Below the pieces are notes generated by a model. The model saw only the letters and a program-made list of their open reading frames with translations, ran no database searches and had not been told where the DNA came from. This document shows, in pieces, positions 12,278-19,595 of a stretch of DNA of 19,595 nt (position 1 is its first letter; every line of letters begins with the position of its first letter). The position numbers and the translations under genes are program-made. This stretch comes from an uncultured Eubacteriales bacterium (GTDB lineage Bacteria > Bacillota > Clostridia > Christensenellales > Borkfalkiaceae). Location of the stretch: the NCBI GenBank assembly GCA_905210545.1, contig CAJLXC010000030.1, forward strand, positions 1 to 19,595. Reading direction: 5' to 3'.

Positions 12278-13303
12278 CTACTTTTTGTTTATCATATCTT
12301 CTAATATTCTGCCCACGCCCTCTAACACGGAAACGACTTTCTGATAATCCATACGAAGAGGTCCTATCACGCCGTAAGTACCTATTTTAACGCCGCTTGC
12401 GGAATACGTCGCCGTCACCAGCGAACAGTCGCTCGGCATACTCGCGTCGTCCTCTCCGCCGATTTTTATGTTTATTTCTATATTGTCGTTGTTCTCCGAC
12501 AAAAGCTCGGCAAGTCTGTCTTTGCTCGTCACGACCGACAAAAAGTTTTTCATTTTTTCGGAATCGTTGTTATATTCGGGGTGATTCAGGATTTTTCCTT
12601 CGCCTTCCATAACTACGTTCGCGCGGTCGTTTTCCACATAATCTTCTATCGCGTTCATCACGCTCTCGAAAATATCGCGATACCCCGCGAATTCTTCTTT
12701 CACGGCGTCCGACATGGAATTGACTTCTCCTAATTCTTTGCCGACGAAAAGTTTTGAAATAAGCCGCGAAGCTTCTTCTATCTGCCCGTCAGGCATCGTT
12801 TCGGGAATGCTTATAAACTTATCCCTTATAAGATTAGTTTCCGTAACGATTAAAAGCAACGCCTGATTAGGCTTATGACGGAAAATATCGAGTTTTAATA
12901 TTTTTTCTTTTCCGCTGTGATTCGCCACCGCCACGGAAGTGTAATCCGTAAGTTCGCTTATGACTTTAACCGTGTTCTGCACTACCGTTTCAAGATTGTC
13001 GGAATGGTCTTTGAACGCGTTTTTTATCGCGCCGATTTCTTTACCCGACAGCTTTGCCTTATCCATCAGCTCCGTTACGTAAAGCTTATACGCTTCGGTA
13101 GAAGGAACTCTGCCGCTCGAAGTGTGCAACTGAGATAAATAGCCCATCTCTTCAAGCCCCGCAAGCTCGCTCCTTACGGTAGCAGAACTGATCCCCTGCA
13201 TATACTTTTCCGTTATGCTTTTAGAAGACACGGGTTGCGCCGTGGATATATAATCGTCCACGACGTACTGTAAAATTTTTTTCTTTCTGTCTGAAAGTTT
13301 CAT
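12278..13303 (-). CDS. hrcA: Heat-inducible transcription repressor HrcA
   Basis: The 341-residue repressor begins with a winged-helix DNA-binding domain (about 1-80; KILQYVVDDYISTAQPVSSKSI and ISSATVRSELAGLEEMGYL are hallmark segments), followed by the GAF-like and dimerisation region. HrcA binds CIRCE operators and is kept active by GroE in known Firmicutes. The gene follows a consensus promoter and a CIRCE element at 13357-13383, so it regulates itself together with the chaperones. GAAGGG precedes the ATG at 13303. It is the first gene of the seven-gene operon. Confidence 0.97.
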   Translation of the reverse strand: MKLSDRKKKILQYVVDDYISTAQPVSSKSITEKYMQGISSATVRSELAGLEEMGYLSQLHTSSGRVPSTEAYKLYVTELMDKAKLSGKEIGAIKNAFKDHSDNLETVVQNTVKVISELTDYTSVAVANHSGKEKILKLDIFRHKPNQALLLIVTETNLIRDKFISIPETMPDGQIEEASRLISKLFVGKELGEVNSMSDAVKEEFAGYRDIFESVMNAIEDYVENDRANVVMEGEGKILNHPEYNNDSEKMKNFLSVVTSKDRLAELLSENNDNIEINIKIGGEDDASMPSDCSLVTATYSASGVKIGTYGVIGPLRMDYQKVVSVLEGVGRILEDMINKK

Positions 13304-13356
13304 TTTTTCCCTTCTTCCGGCGTAGGTTTAAGTCTGGCACGCGCCTTTGTTTTCTG

Positions 13357-13383
13357 TTAGCACTCTAAACCTCTAACTGCTAA
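13357..13383 (-). promoter_or_regulatory. CIRCE operator of the hrcA operon
   Basis: In transcription sense it reads TTAGCAGTT-N9-GAGTGCTAA. The downstream half matches the CIRCE consensus exactly and the upstream half deviates at two inner positions (consensus TTAGCACTC). It covers about +3 to +29 of the transcript started at 13394-13422, the usual place for HrcA binding. Confidence 0.88.
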
Positions 13384-13393
13384 CTTTGACATA

Positions 13394-13422
13394 ATTTTAC
13401 ACTTATTGTACGGCTTTGTCAA
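13394..13422 (-). promoter_or_regulatory. Sigma-A promoter of the hrcA-dnaK operon
   Basis: On the minus strand, -35 TTGACA (13417-13422) and -10 TAAAAT (13394-13399) have a 17-base spacer. The CIRCE operator begins about 10 bases downstream of the -10 box. Confidence 0.9.
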
Positions 13423-13471
13423 GAGATTTATCACATCTTTTTTAAATATTTTCAAATATTTTTTTCAACGT

Positions 13472-13502
13472 AAAAATCCCTCGGTTTTGTCGGGGGATTT
13501 TT
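13472..13502 (-). terminator. Terminator after the NUDIX gene
   Basis: AAAAATCCC (13472-13480) pairs with GGGATTTTT (13494-13502), extended inward by C-G pairs with a bulge. On the minus strand the stem ends in GGGATTTTT and continues with ACG. It begins 9 bases after the NUDIX stop and, being symmetric, may also work on the plus strand. Confidence 0.75.
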
Positions 13503-13511
13503 CTCTTAAAG

Positions 13512-13982
13512 TCAGAAGTTTTTCTTTTTTATTTCCGCTTCGGCAAGCCTGTTGCCGTCGTAAACAAGATGATAATCGTGATATTCGCCGCGTTCTATGT
13601 CTTTGATAAAAATCCTTAAATCTTCTATCACGCCTGCGTTTCTCGGATCGACAATGCGGCTTATCGGCATAAAATCCACGACTCCCTCGTCCGTTTTGAA
13701 AGGAAAACGCGATTCGTCGAAGTCCTCCGGCAATTCGGACAAAAAGACGTAACCCGTTTCGTCGTCGTAATTCCAGGTAAATTCGGATATCAGTTTAACG
13801 CTTTGCACGACTATTCCGCTTTCTTCTTTAATTTCGCGTTTGGCGCACTCTTCTAAAGTTTCGCCCGCTTCGAGGTGTCCGCCCACGGCGTTCCATAACC
13901 CCATAAACGGCGGTTTAACGCGGTTTATCATCAATATATTGTCTTTATGTTTAACGAAACATAACGTTGCTTTTTTAGGCAT
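13512..13982 (-). CDS. NUDIX hydrolase (MutT/8-oxo-dGTPase-like)
   Basis: The 156-residue product has a full Nudix box: G35-x5-E41-x7-R49-E50-I-x-E53-E54-x-G56-I, which binds the metal and cleaves nucleoside diphosphate derivatives. The residues PFMGLWNAVGGHLEAGE around it resemble 8-oxo-dGTP diphosphatases of the MutT/YtkD kind, but substrate assignment from sequence alone is unsafe. AGG lies 9 bases before the ATG at 13982. The gene follows the ABC transporter by 29 bases without a promoter or terminator between, so the two are probably co-transcribed, with a terminator after this gene. Why these two are paired is not evident. Confidence 0.9.
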   Translation of the reverse strand: MPKKATLCFVKHKDNILMINRVKPPFMGLWNAVGGHLEAGETLEECAKREIKEESGIVVQSVKLISEFTWNYDDETGYVFLSELPEDFDESRFPFKTDEGVVDFMPISRIVDPRNAGVIEDLRIFIKDIERGEYHDYHLVYDGNRLAEAEIKKKNF

Positions 13983-14011
13983 AAACAGTACCTGCCGTTT
14001 TTTCTTTAATG

Positions 14012-16495
14012 TTATTCCGTTCTCAGCGCAACGACGGGGTCTTTTTTTGCCGCCGCACCCGCGGGTATCAGTCCCGCAACCAGCGTAAGAAGAACACTCA
14101 CGCCGATAAGCGCGATTGCCGCAAACGGATTAAGCGAAGCAATCGAACCGACTTCCGGCACGAGCGATTTTATAATAACGTTTATCGGTACAGACAGCAA
14201 ATAAGTCACCGCCACGCCTATCGCGCCGGAAAACAAGCCTATAAGGAAGGTTTCTGCATTGAAAACGCTTTTTATTTCTCGTTTAGACGCGCCAAGCGCG
14301 CGCAGAACGCCTATTTCTTTAGTTCTTTCCACAACGGAAATATAAGTGATTATGCCTATCATCACGCTGGACACGATAAGCGATATAGACGTGAACGCTA
14401 CGAGAACGTAAGTCACCGCGTCTACCATCGTGTTAAGCATACCGAACATCATACTCATCATATCGGAATAGGCTATATAATTTTCGTCGGTGGTTTCTTT
14501 ATCGGCATTCCATTCGTCTATATACTCCTTGATTTTTTCTTTGCTTTCAAAATCTTTGGCGTAAACGCTTATTTTAGACGGCGTGCTTATCCCCGCGACG
14601 GCGCGCGTCGTGAGGGTTTCCGTTAGGAATCCTCCGCTGTTTTTTAATCCGAGATAAACTTCCGTCGTACCGTCGGAGCTTTCCCTGCAGGCTTTGGCAA
14701 TCTCGCTGTTTTCGTTTAACGCGATAACCTTTTCGGTAAGGCGCGGAGAATACGCCAGCCCCGTTTTAAGAATGCCTCTGACGTTCTTTTTCTGTCTGAT
14801 TATCCCCGCGATTTCGAGCTTTTCGAGTCCCGCGGCGGATTCGTCTACCCTATTCGCCCAGAACGAATTTCCGATTTTTCCGAACATCAGATCGTTTTTG
14901 GCGAGATAGAACTTTTTGCCGAGCATATCTGCAACGGAAAAGCTTTTCGGCGCGGCGGAAGCCCCGTCCATACTGCCGAACCCGAACGTGTTCTTTGCCG
15001 CGTCGTATTCGCCGGATATGTAACCTAACAGCATAAGCGTTATATCGGGAATCTCGTTGTAAGAATCCACCACGAGGACGATTTTGTTCGCGTTTTCCGC
15101 GCTGAATTCGGGAAGTTCGCCGTACAACACGTCGTATTGCTCGGAAATCAAATCCCTGTCGGGCATTTCCGCGATAGTCGGGATATACTGCCGCACGAAT
15201 CCCGTATTAAGCCCCATAGCCGACTGCAATCTGTTCTCGAAAGAAGCCTCTATCGTGCTGACGATAGAATCTATCGAAGTAAAGACTTTATTGCCGTTAA
15301 GCTTTATGTCCGCGTAAAAATAGTCGTTCATATCGAACCCGTAATCGTAAGACGCGGAATAATATAACGACTTATCGAGATTTTTGAGATAATGTACGAA
15401 GCCGTTTTCGGACTCGTCCGAAAGATTGTTTGTTTTGAGCATTCCCGTAAGCTTTATAAACGCGGTCTTTACGAAAACATTGTCGAGCGCGGGAAATTTT
15501 TCTTTCGCGTCTTCTTCGTACACTTCCGAAAAAGACGACAAATCGACGGAGTTTTCGGAAACGGTAAGCGGATAAGTAGAAAGCGTATCCGTCTGCATAC
15601 GCGACATATAGGCATTAAAGCCGTTTGACAGCGCAAGCACCAGCGCGACGCCGATTATACCTATGCTCCCCGCGACCGAAGTGAGAATCGTTCTGGCTTT
15701 TTTGGAAATAAGGTTTTTAAGCGACAGCGAAAACGCCGTTTTAAAACCCATTTTAGGCTTGCGCATAACCCGGCTTTCCGCAACGGCTTCCTTGTCAAAC
15801 GGGTCGGAATCGGCTATTTTTTCGCCGTCTAAAAGTCTTATTATACGGGTGGAATAGCGTTCCGCAAGTTCCGGATTATGAGTCACCATAATAACGAGCC
15901 TGTCTTTTGCGACTTCTTTTAAAAGTTCCATAACCTGCACGCTGGTTTCGGTATCGAGCGCGCCGGTAGGCTCGTCCGCGAGAATGATTTCGGGATCGTT
16001 TACGAGTGCGCGGGCAATGGCAACTCTCTGCATCTGCCCGCCCGACAGCTGGTTCGGCTTTTTGTTTTCCTGCCCTTTAAGCCCCACTCGCTCGAGAATT
16101 TTTTCAGCGCGTTCCTTCCTTTGCTTTTTAGGTATGCCCGAAAGCTCCGGCGCAAGCTCTACGTTTGCAAGCACCGTCTGATGCGGAATAAGGTTATAGC
16201 TCTGGAAAACGAAGCCTATGCAGTTGTTTCTGTAAGCGTCCCAGTCTTTGTCGCAATAATTTTTGGTTGACTTGCCGTCTATGATAAGGTCGCCTTCGGT
16301 ATACCGGTCAAGCCCGCCGATAATATTAAGGAGCGTTGTTTTGCCGCAGCCCGACGGACCTAAAATAGAAACGAATTCGTTTTTGCGGAAGCCCAGATTC
16401 ACGCCTTTGAGCGCGCGAACCTCGTAATCGCCCGAACCGTAAGTTTTAACTATATTTTTAAGTTGCAACGCGCAGGTTTCTTCGGGTTTTGCCAT
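14012..16495 (-). CDS. MacB-like ABC transporter, ATPase fused to FtsX-type permease
   Basis: The 827-residue protein joins an N-terminal ATPase to a permease. The ATPase has Walker A GPSGCGKTT (46-54), signature LSGGQ (150-154), Walker B ILADE (171-175) and the H-loop His206. A first membrane helix follows at about 272-292, then a large extracytoplasmic region of nearly 400 residues. Three membrane helices near the C-terminus carry the FtsX-family segment ERTKEIGVLRALGASKREI. This matches the four-helix type VII (MacB/FtsX/LolCDE) layout, which transmits mechanical force to export or extract peptides and lipoproteins; the substrate is unknown. The start MAKPEE at 16495 has AAAGGAGAG directly upstream, whereas the open frame extends 44 codons further. 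No partner two-component system is next to it. Confidence 0.92.
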   Translation of the reverse strand: MAKPEETCALQLKNIVKTYGSGDYEVRALKGVNLGFRKNEFVSILGPSGCGKTTLLNIIGGLDRYTEGDLIIDGKSTKNYCDKDWDAYRNNCIGFVFQSYNLIPHQTVLANVELAPELSGIPKKQRKERAEKILERVGLKGQENKKPNQLSGGQMQRVAIARALVNDPEIILADEPTGALDTETSVQVMELLKEVAKDRLVIMVTHNPELAERYSTRIIRLLDGEKIADSDPFDKEAVAESRVMRKPKMGFKTAFSLSLKNLISKKARTILTSVAGSIGIIGVALVLALSNGFNAYMSRMQTDTLSTYPLTVSENSVDLSSFSEVYEEDAKEKFPALDNVFVKTAFIKLTGMLKTNNLSDESENGFVHYLKNLDKSLYYSASYDYGFDMNDYFYADIKLNGNKVFTSIDSIVSTIEASFENRLQSAMGLNTGFVRQYIPTIAEMPDRDLISEQYDVLYGELPEFSAENANKIVLVVDSYNEIPDITLMLLGYISGEYDAAKNTFGFGSMDGASAAPKSFSVADMLGKKFYLAKNDLMFGKIGNSFWANRVDESAAGLEKLEIAGIIRQKKNVRGILKTGLAYSPRLTEKVIALNENSEIAKACRESSDGTTEVYLGLKNSGGFLTETLTTRAVAGISTPSKISVYAKDFESKEKIKEYIDEWNADKETTDENYIAYSDMMSMMFGMLNTMVDAVTYVLVAFTSISLIVSSVMIGIITYISVVERTKEIGVLRALGASKREIKSVFNAETFLIGLFSGAIGVAVTYLLSVPINVIIKSLVPEVGSIASLNPFAAIALIGVSVLLTLVAGLIPAGAAAKKDPVVALRTE

Positions 16496-16565
16496 AGTCT
16501 CTCCTTTTATCCCGTTTTTAATATGCGGATTTTTGCGGGAAGTGCTTTTTTCTTTATTTAAAATT

Positions 16566-16609
16566 ATAAGTCGCGAACCTTTAATCGATATTGAAAATTC
16601 GCGACTTAT
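16566..16609. terminator. Twelve-bp hairpin between htpG and the ABC gene
   Basis: ATAAGTCGCGAA (16566-16577) and TTCGCGACTTAT (16598-16609) are perfect complements separated by 20 bases that contain the near-palindrome AATCGATATT. On the minus strand the tail is AATTTTAAAT, 31 bases or more after the htpG stop, so it may be the htpG terminator. The plus-strand tail (CGTCATTTTTTTT) is richer in T. An operator role for the dyad is also possible. No confident promoter for the ABC gene was found nearby. Confidence 0.55.
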
Positions 16610-16640
16610 CGTCATTTTTTTTAACACATTAAGCGTTTTG

Positions 16641-18512
16641 TTAAATTATATCGCCGAGCGCGGTCACAAAGCCCGTAACGTCGTCAATGGGAAGCCCTTC
16701 TAATATTCTCGCCTGTTCGTATAAAACCGACGCGTATTTTTTGAGCGTTTCTTTATCCGATTCGAAAAGGCTTAAAAGCTTGTCGAGAATTTTATGCGAC
16801 GCGCTTATTTCGAGAATCTTGTCTGCTTTTATTTTTCCGTCCGCGTTGGGCATAGAGTTTAATACCTTTTCCATTTCTATGGAAACGTCGCCGCCGGAAA
16901 TAAGGCAAACGGGATAGGTTTTTAAATTAGAAGTAAGTCTGACTTCCTTTACCTTATCGCCGAGATCCGTTTTCAGCTCGGCAAGCATATCCTTGTATTT
17001 CTCGTTCTTTTCTTTAAGCTCTTCTTTTTCCGTCTCGCTGTCGAGCGAGAAGTCCGCTTCGGATACGGATTTGAACTTCTTGCCGTCGTAATCCATAAGG
17101 ATTTTCGCGACGAACTCGTCCACGCCGTCTTTGAAGAACAGAATTTCGTAGCCTTTCTCTTTCGCTTTCTCTATCTGCGGGAGCTTTGCGATCTTCTCGT
17201 AGCTTTCTCCGGAAGCGTAATAAATATCCGTCTGACCTTCCGCCATACCTTCTACGTATTCTTTAAGCGTAACGAGCTTTTCTTTTCTCGACGAATAGAA
17301 CATCAGCAAATCTTTAAGCTTGTCTTTGTTCATTCCGAAGCCCGCGTAAACGCCGAACTTGATGGCAAGCCCGAATTCCGCAAACAGTTTTTCGTAGGTT
17401 TCTCTTTCTTCTTCGAGCATCTTCTTAAGTTCGGAAGAAATTTTCTTTTCTATGCTGTTCGCGATGGCTTTAACCTGTCTGTCCTGTTGCAGAATTTCAC
17501 GCGAAATGTTAAGCGACAGGTCGGAGGAATCGACCACGCCCCTGACGAATCCGAAATAATCGGGCAGAAGCTCTTCGCACTTCTCCATAATCATAACGCC
17601 GTTGGAGTAGAGCTTCAAGCCTTTTTTATAATCTTTGGAATAATAATCGAACGGCGCTTTGGACGGGAAGAACAAAAGCGTGTCGTAAGTAACCGCGCCC
17701 TCTATCTTGGCGTAAACGCCTTTAAGCGGATCGTTCCAGTCGTGAAATTCGTTTTTATAAAACTCGTTAAGATTCTCTTTGGTGACTTCCGACTTGGGTT
17801 TTTTCCACAAAGGAATCATACTGTTAAGCGTATCGAGCTTTTTAACGTCTTCGTACTCGGGCTTGTCGTCGGGCGAACCTTCTTTTCTCTCCGAATGCGT
17901 GCAGAGCATCTGAACGGGATAACGGATATAATCGGAATACTGCTTTACGAGATGTTTAAGTCTGTACTCGTCGAGAAACTCCGAATATTTGAAATCTTCG
18001 GTGTCTTTCTTTAAGGTAAGCACGACTTTGCTGCCCGTTCCGTCTTTTTCCGTTTCGGTTATCTCATAACCGTCCGCGCCGCAGCTTTCCCATTTATATG
18101 CCTTGTCGCTGCCGTACGCTTTGGAATAGACTTCTACCTTATCCGCAACCATAAACGCGGAATAAAAGCCCACGCCGAACTGCCCGATAAGCTCGTTTTC
18201 TTTGTCCTCGTTCTCCTTTTTAAAGGCGAGCGTGCCGCTCTCCGCTATCGTGCCGAGATTTTTTTCCATATCCTTGTCGGTCATACCGATGCCGTTGTCT
18301 TCTATCGTCAGCGTTCCGGCATCTTTATCGGGCGTGAGCGTGATTTTAAAGTCCGGATTTACACTCGTATCGGTGAGCGAAATAAATTTGAGCTTATCGA
18401 TCGCGTCGGACGCGTTGGAAATCAGCTCGCGCAAAAATATTTCTTTATTAGTATAAATAGAGTTGATCATTAAATCAAGCACTCTTTTAGATTCTGTTTT
18501 AAATTCTTTCAT
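16641..18512 (-). CDS. htpG: Molecular chaperone HtpG (Hsp90)
   Basis: The 623-residue protein is a full-length bacterial Hsp90, an ATP-dependent dimeric chaperone. The N-terminal ATPase domain shows the hallmark EIFLRELISNASDAIDKL (about 24-41), DNGIGM, the GTIAESGT lid and IGQFGVGFYSAFMV. The middle domain contains GVVDSSDLSLNISREILQQ, with the catalytic Arg of this motif. The C-terminal dimerisation domain ends in GFVTALGDII. AAGGAG lies 7 bases before the ATG at 18512. It has its own promoter at 18581-18609 without a CIRCE element, so its control differs from the HrcA units on either side. A 16-bp tandem duplication lies in its leader. Confidence 0.97.
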   Translation of the reverse strand: MKEFKTESKRVLDLMINSIYTNKEIFLRELISNASDAIDKLKFISLTDTSVNPDFKITLTPDKDAGTLTIEDNGIGMTDKDMEKNLGTIAESGTLAFKKENEDKENELIGQFGVGFYSAFMVADKVEVYSKAYGSDKAYKWESCGADGYEITETEKDGTGSKVVLTLKKDTEDFKYSEFLDEYRLKHLVKQYSDYIRYPVQMLCTHSERKEGSPDDKPEYEDVKKLDTLNSMIPLWKKPKSEVTKENLNEFYKNEFHDWNDPLKGVYAKIEGAVTYDTLLFFPSKAPFDYYSKDYKKGLKLYSNGVMIMEKCEELLPDYFGFVRGVVDSSDLSLNISREILQQDRQVKAIANSIEKKISSELKKMLEEERETYEKLFAEFGLAIKFGVYAGFGMNKDKLKDLLMFYSSRKEKLVTLKEYVEGMAEGQTDIYYASGESYEKIAKLPQIEKAKEKGYEILFFKDGVDEFVAKILMDYDGKKFKSVSEADFSLDSETEKEELKEKNEKYKDMLAELKTDLGDKVKEVRLTSNLKTYPVCLISGGDVSIEMEKVLNSMPNADGKIKADKILEISASHKILDKLLSLFESDKETLKKYASVLYEQARILEGLPIDDVTGFVTALGDII

Positions 18513-18548
18513 TTTATTCTCCTTAAACCTTTCGGTCTTGTCTTTCGC

Positions 18549-18580
18549 CTTGTTTCTAAATAATCTTGTTTCTAAATAAT
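18549..18580. repeat. Tandem 16-bp duplication in the htpG leader
   Basis: CTTGTTTCTAAATAAT is present twice without a gap, at 18549-18564 and 18565-18580. It lies between the -10 box (18581-18586) and the ribosome binding site, so it covers the start of the htpG transcript. It may be a replication slip, or two copies of a regulator site. Confidence 0.85.
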
Positions 18581-18609
18581 AATATAAAAGAAAAAGAAGA
18601 ATTTGTCAA
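18581..18609 (-). promoter_or_regulatory. Sigma-A promoter of htpG
   Basis: On the minus strand, -35 TTGACA (18604-18609) and -10 TATATT (18581-18586) have a 17-base spacer. No CIRCE or CtsR-like repeat is visible around it. Confidence 0.85.
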
Positions 18610-18644
18610 CGGATTACAAGTTTATTTCCGCAACGATTCTCCTT

Positions 18645-18684
18645 TTAAAAGATTTGCGGCGGGGCTAAATAACCCTGCCGCAAA
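18645..18684 (-). terminator. Terminator of hsp20
   Basis: On the minus strand TTTGCGGC and GCCGCAAA (18653-18660 with 18677-18684) pair, followed after one mismatch by GGG/CCC, and the hairpin is followed by TCTTTTAAAA. It starts 17 bases after the hsp20 stop and separates it from the htpG promoter. Confidence 0.8.
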
Positions 18685-18700
18685 ACTCGCCGCAGTTCAG

Positions 18701-19135
18701 TTATTCCACGGCTATATTGCCGCTGTGAATCTCTTTCTCCTGCTTTTTGGGTACGTTCACGTTAAGCACGCCGTTATCGTATTTTGCTTTAACGTCTTCT
18801 TCGCTTATCGCGTCGCCGACGTAGTAAGAACGCGAGCAGGAAAAGCTTCTTTCGCGCCTTAAATAATTCTTGCCGTTCTCTTCTTTTTCGTCGCGCTTCG
18901 CTTCTACCGTGAGATACCCGTCTTTAAGCGTAACGCTTATGTCTTTCTTTTCAAAACCCGGCATATCGACCGCAAGTTCGTATCCGTTTTCGGTTTCTTT
19001 TATATCCGTCCTCATAGAACCGCGTTTGTCCGCATACATAACGGGTTTGAAAAACCCTTCAAACGGATCTTCCCAAAAATTAAGTCCCCAACCTTCGTTG
19101 TTTCTGTCGTTTCTTTTTTCCATATAGTTTTTCAT
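18701..19135 (-). CDS. Small heat-shock protein, Hsp20/alpha-crystallin family
   Basis: The 144-residue protein holds unfolding proteins in a refoldable state as an ATP-independent oligomer. The short N-terminal arm has the usual aromatic DPFEGFFKP segment. The alpha-crystallin domain (about 40-130) contains AVDMPGFEKKDISVTLKDG and the closing NGVLNVNVPK motif. The tail has only a loose version of the IxI anchor (NIAVE). The ATG at 19135 is preceded by AAAGGAG, 10 bases away; an internal ATG four codons later is less likely. A consensus promoter and a CIRCE-like operator lie upstream, so HrcA probably controls it with the dnaK operon. Confidence 0.95.
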   Translation of the reverse strand: MKNYMEKRNDRNNEGWGLNFWEDPFEGFFKPVMYADKRGSMRTDIKETENGYELAVDMPGFEKKDISVTLKDGYLTVEAKRDEKEENGKNYLRRERSFSCSRSYYVGDAISEEDVKAKYDNGVLNVNVPKKQEKEIHSGNIAVE

Positions 19136-19195
19136 AATATTCCGTCTCCTTTCATTTATTTTTTTATTTTATTTAGCAACCTAAAGCATTAAGTG

Positions 19196-19222
19196 TTAGC
19201 ACTCTCTTCTTTCAATTGCTAA
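19196..19222 (-). promoter_or_regulatory. CIRCE-like operator of hsp20
   Basis: In transcription sense it reads TTAGCAATT-N9-GAGTGCTAA. The downstream half is a perfect CIRCE half site, and the upstream half keeps TTAGCA but differs in the inner bases, as in the hrcA copy. It lies just downstream of the promoter at 19228-19255. Confidence 0.85.
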
Positions 19223-19227
19223 CACAT

Positions 19228-19255
19228 ATTATATGCAATAAAGAAAATTTGTCAA
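19228..19255 (-). promoter_or_regulatory. Sigma-A promoter of hsp20
   Basis: On the minus strand, -35 TTGACA (19250-19255) and -10 TATAAT (19228-19233) have a 16-base spacer. The bases upstream (19256-19305) are runs of A and T that could act as an UP element. Confidence 0.87.
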
Positions 19256-19595
19256 GAGTTTTTCCGAAAATTTTTTAATTTTTTTGAAAAATTTTTAAAA
19301 TGAAAACAGAGACTACAAGAAAGCTCGTTAATCTTTTGTTTATTTTCTGTCTTTGCCTGCCGCCTGTTATCGGAATGACAGAGAGAACTATGGTAGCACT
19401 TTATGTCATTGCGGACGCCTTTGACGGACTGCCCCGACGGGCTTAGTCCTTCGTAGCGACAGCGGAGAAGCGCGCTTTGAAAAAGCCGTGGCAATCTCAG
19501 CCGCAACTCGCAAGAAATACCTTTCTTTGCAAGGGAAAGGGACTGTTTTCCGAGTCCGCCCCTATTCCCCTGCACCCCGTTACCCTGAAAACTCC
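19256..19595. other. Non-coding end with a probable dispersed repeat
   Basis: No gene is supported. The first 50 bases are very AT-rich; from about 19365 the sequence turns GC-richer and contains TGTCATTGCGG (19405-19415 or so) and, about 80 bases later, GTGGCAATCTCAG. The ATTGC and GCAAT parts are inverted with respect to each other. Blocks starting GTCATTGCG and ending GGCAATCTC are, from memory, common dispersed repeats in metagenome-derived Clostridia. A minus-strand frame of 107 residues across it runs into the hsp20 promoter and has no protein-like features, so it was not called. Confidence 0.4.

Noticed and set aside
19252..19575. Minus-strand frame of 107 residues at the right end
   Set aside because: It spans the repeat-like block and ends within the hsp20 promoter; it has no start signal and no protein-like features.

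Overview
The window looks like a chromosomal piece of a Gram-positive, Clostridia-type bacterium (inference). The signs are the gene order hrcA-grpE-dnaK-dnaJ-prmA-mtaB with rpsU nearby, CIRCE-type operators, GGAGG-like ribosome binding sites, sigma-A promoters with 16-17 bp spacers, and a DnaK without the extra segment found in Gram-negative DnaK. Nearly every core gene lies on the minus strand.

Region 1 (about 1-2190) is AT-rich accessory DNA. It holds a complete tRNA-Arg(CCU) gene (1644-1718) and three broken tRNA pieces: a 3' half at 503-546 and 5' halves at 1885-1922 and 2103-2140. The pieces break at the anticodon loop. Around them lie paired heptamers GTATAAA spaced 10-12 bp, a short reading-frame remnant resembling the C-terminus of a tyrosine integrase (767-841), and two overlapping genes (889-1523) that appear to carry three excisionase-like winged-helix units. 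Together these look like the eroded leftovers of integrative elements that repeatedly used the tRNA-Arg(CCU) anticodon loop. This is the least ordinary part of the window.

Region 2 (2401-5836) holds a MazF-type toxin with no visible antitoxin, a small nitroreductase with its own promoter, an unrecognised helical protein, rpsU (S21) with a hairpin leader, and an SNF-family sodium symporter.

Region 3 (5915-13422) is the heat-shock operon hrcA-grpE-dnaK-dnaJ-prmA-mtaB-HIT, read from one sigma-A promoter with a CIRCE operator just downstream and ended by a strong terminator. RsmE, usually found between prmA and mtaB, is missing. dnaK is bracketed by two perfect intercistronic hairpins.

Region 4 (13472-16495) is a two-gene unit: a MacB-like ABC transporter fused to its permease, followed by a NUDIX hydrolase. 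Region 5 (16566-19255) adds htpG, with its own promoter and no CIRCE, and hsp20, with a CIRCE-like operator. Four chaperone systems thus lie within about 11 kb, two of the transcription units apparently under HrcA. The last 340 bases are non-coding and contain a GC-richer block that looks like a dispersed repeat.
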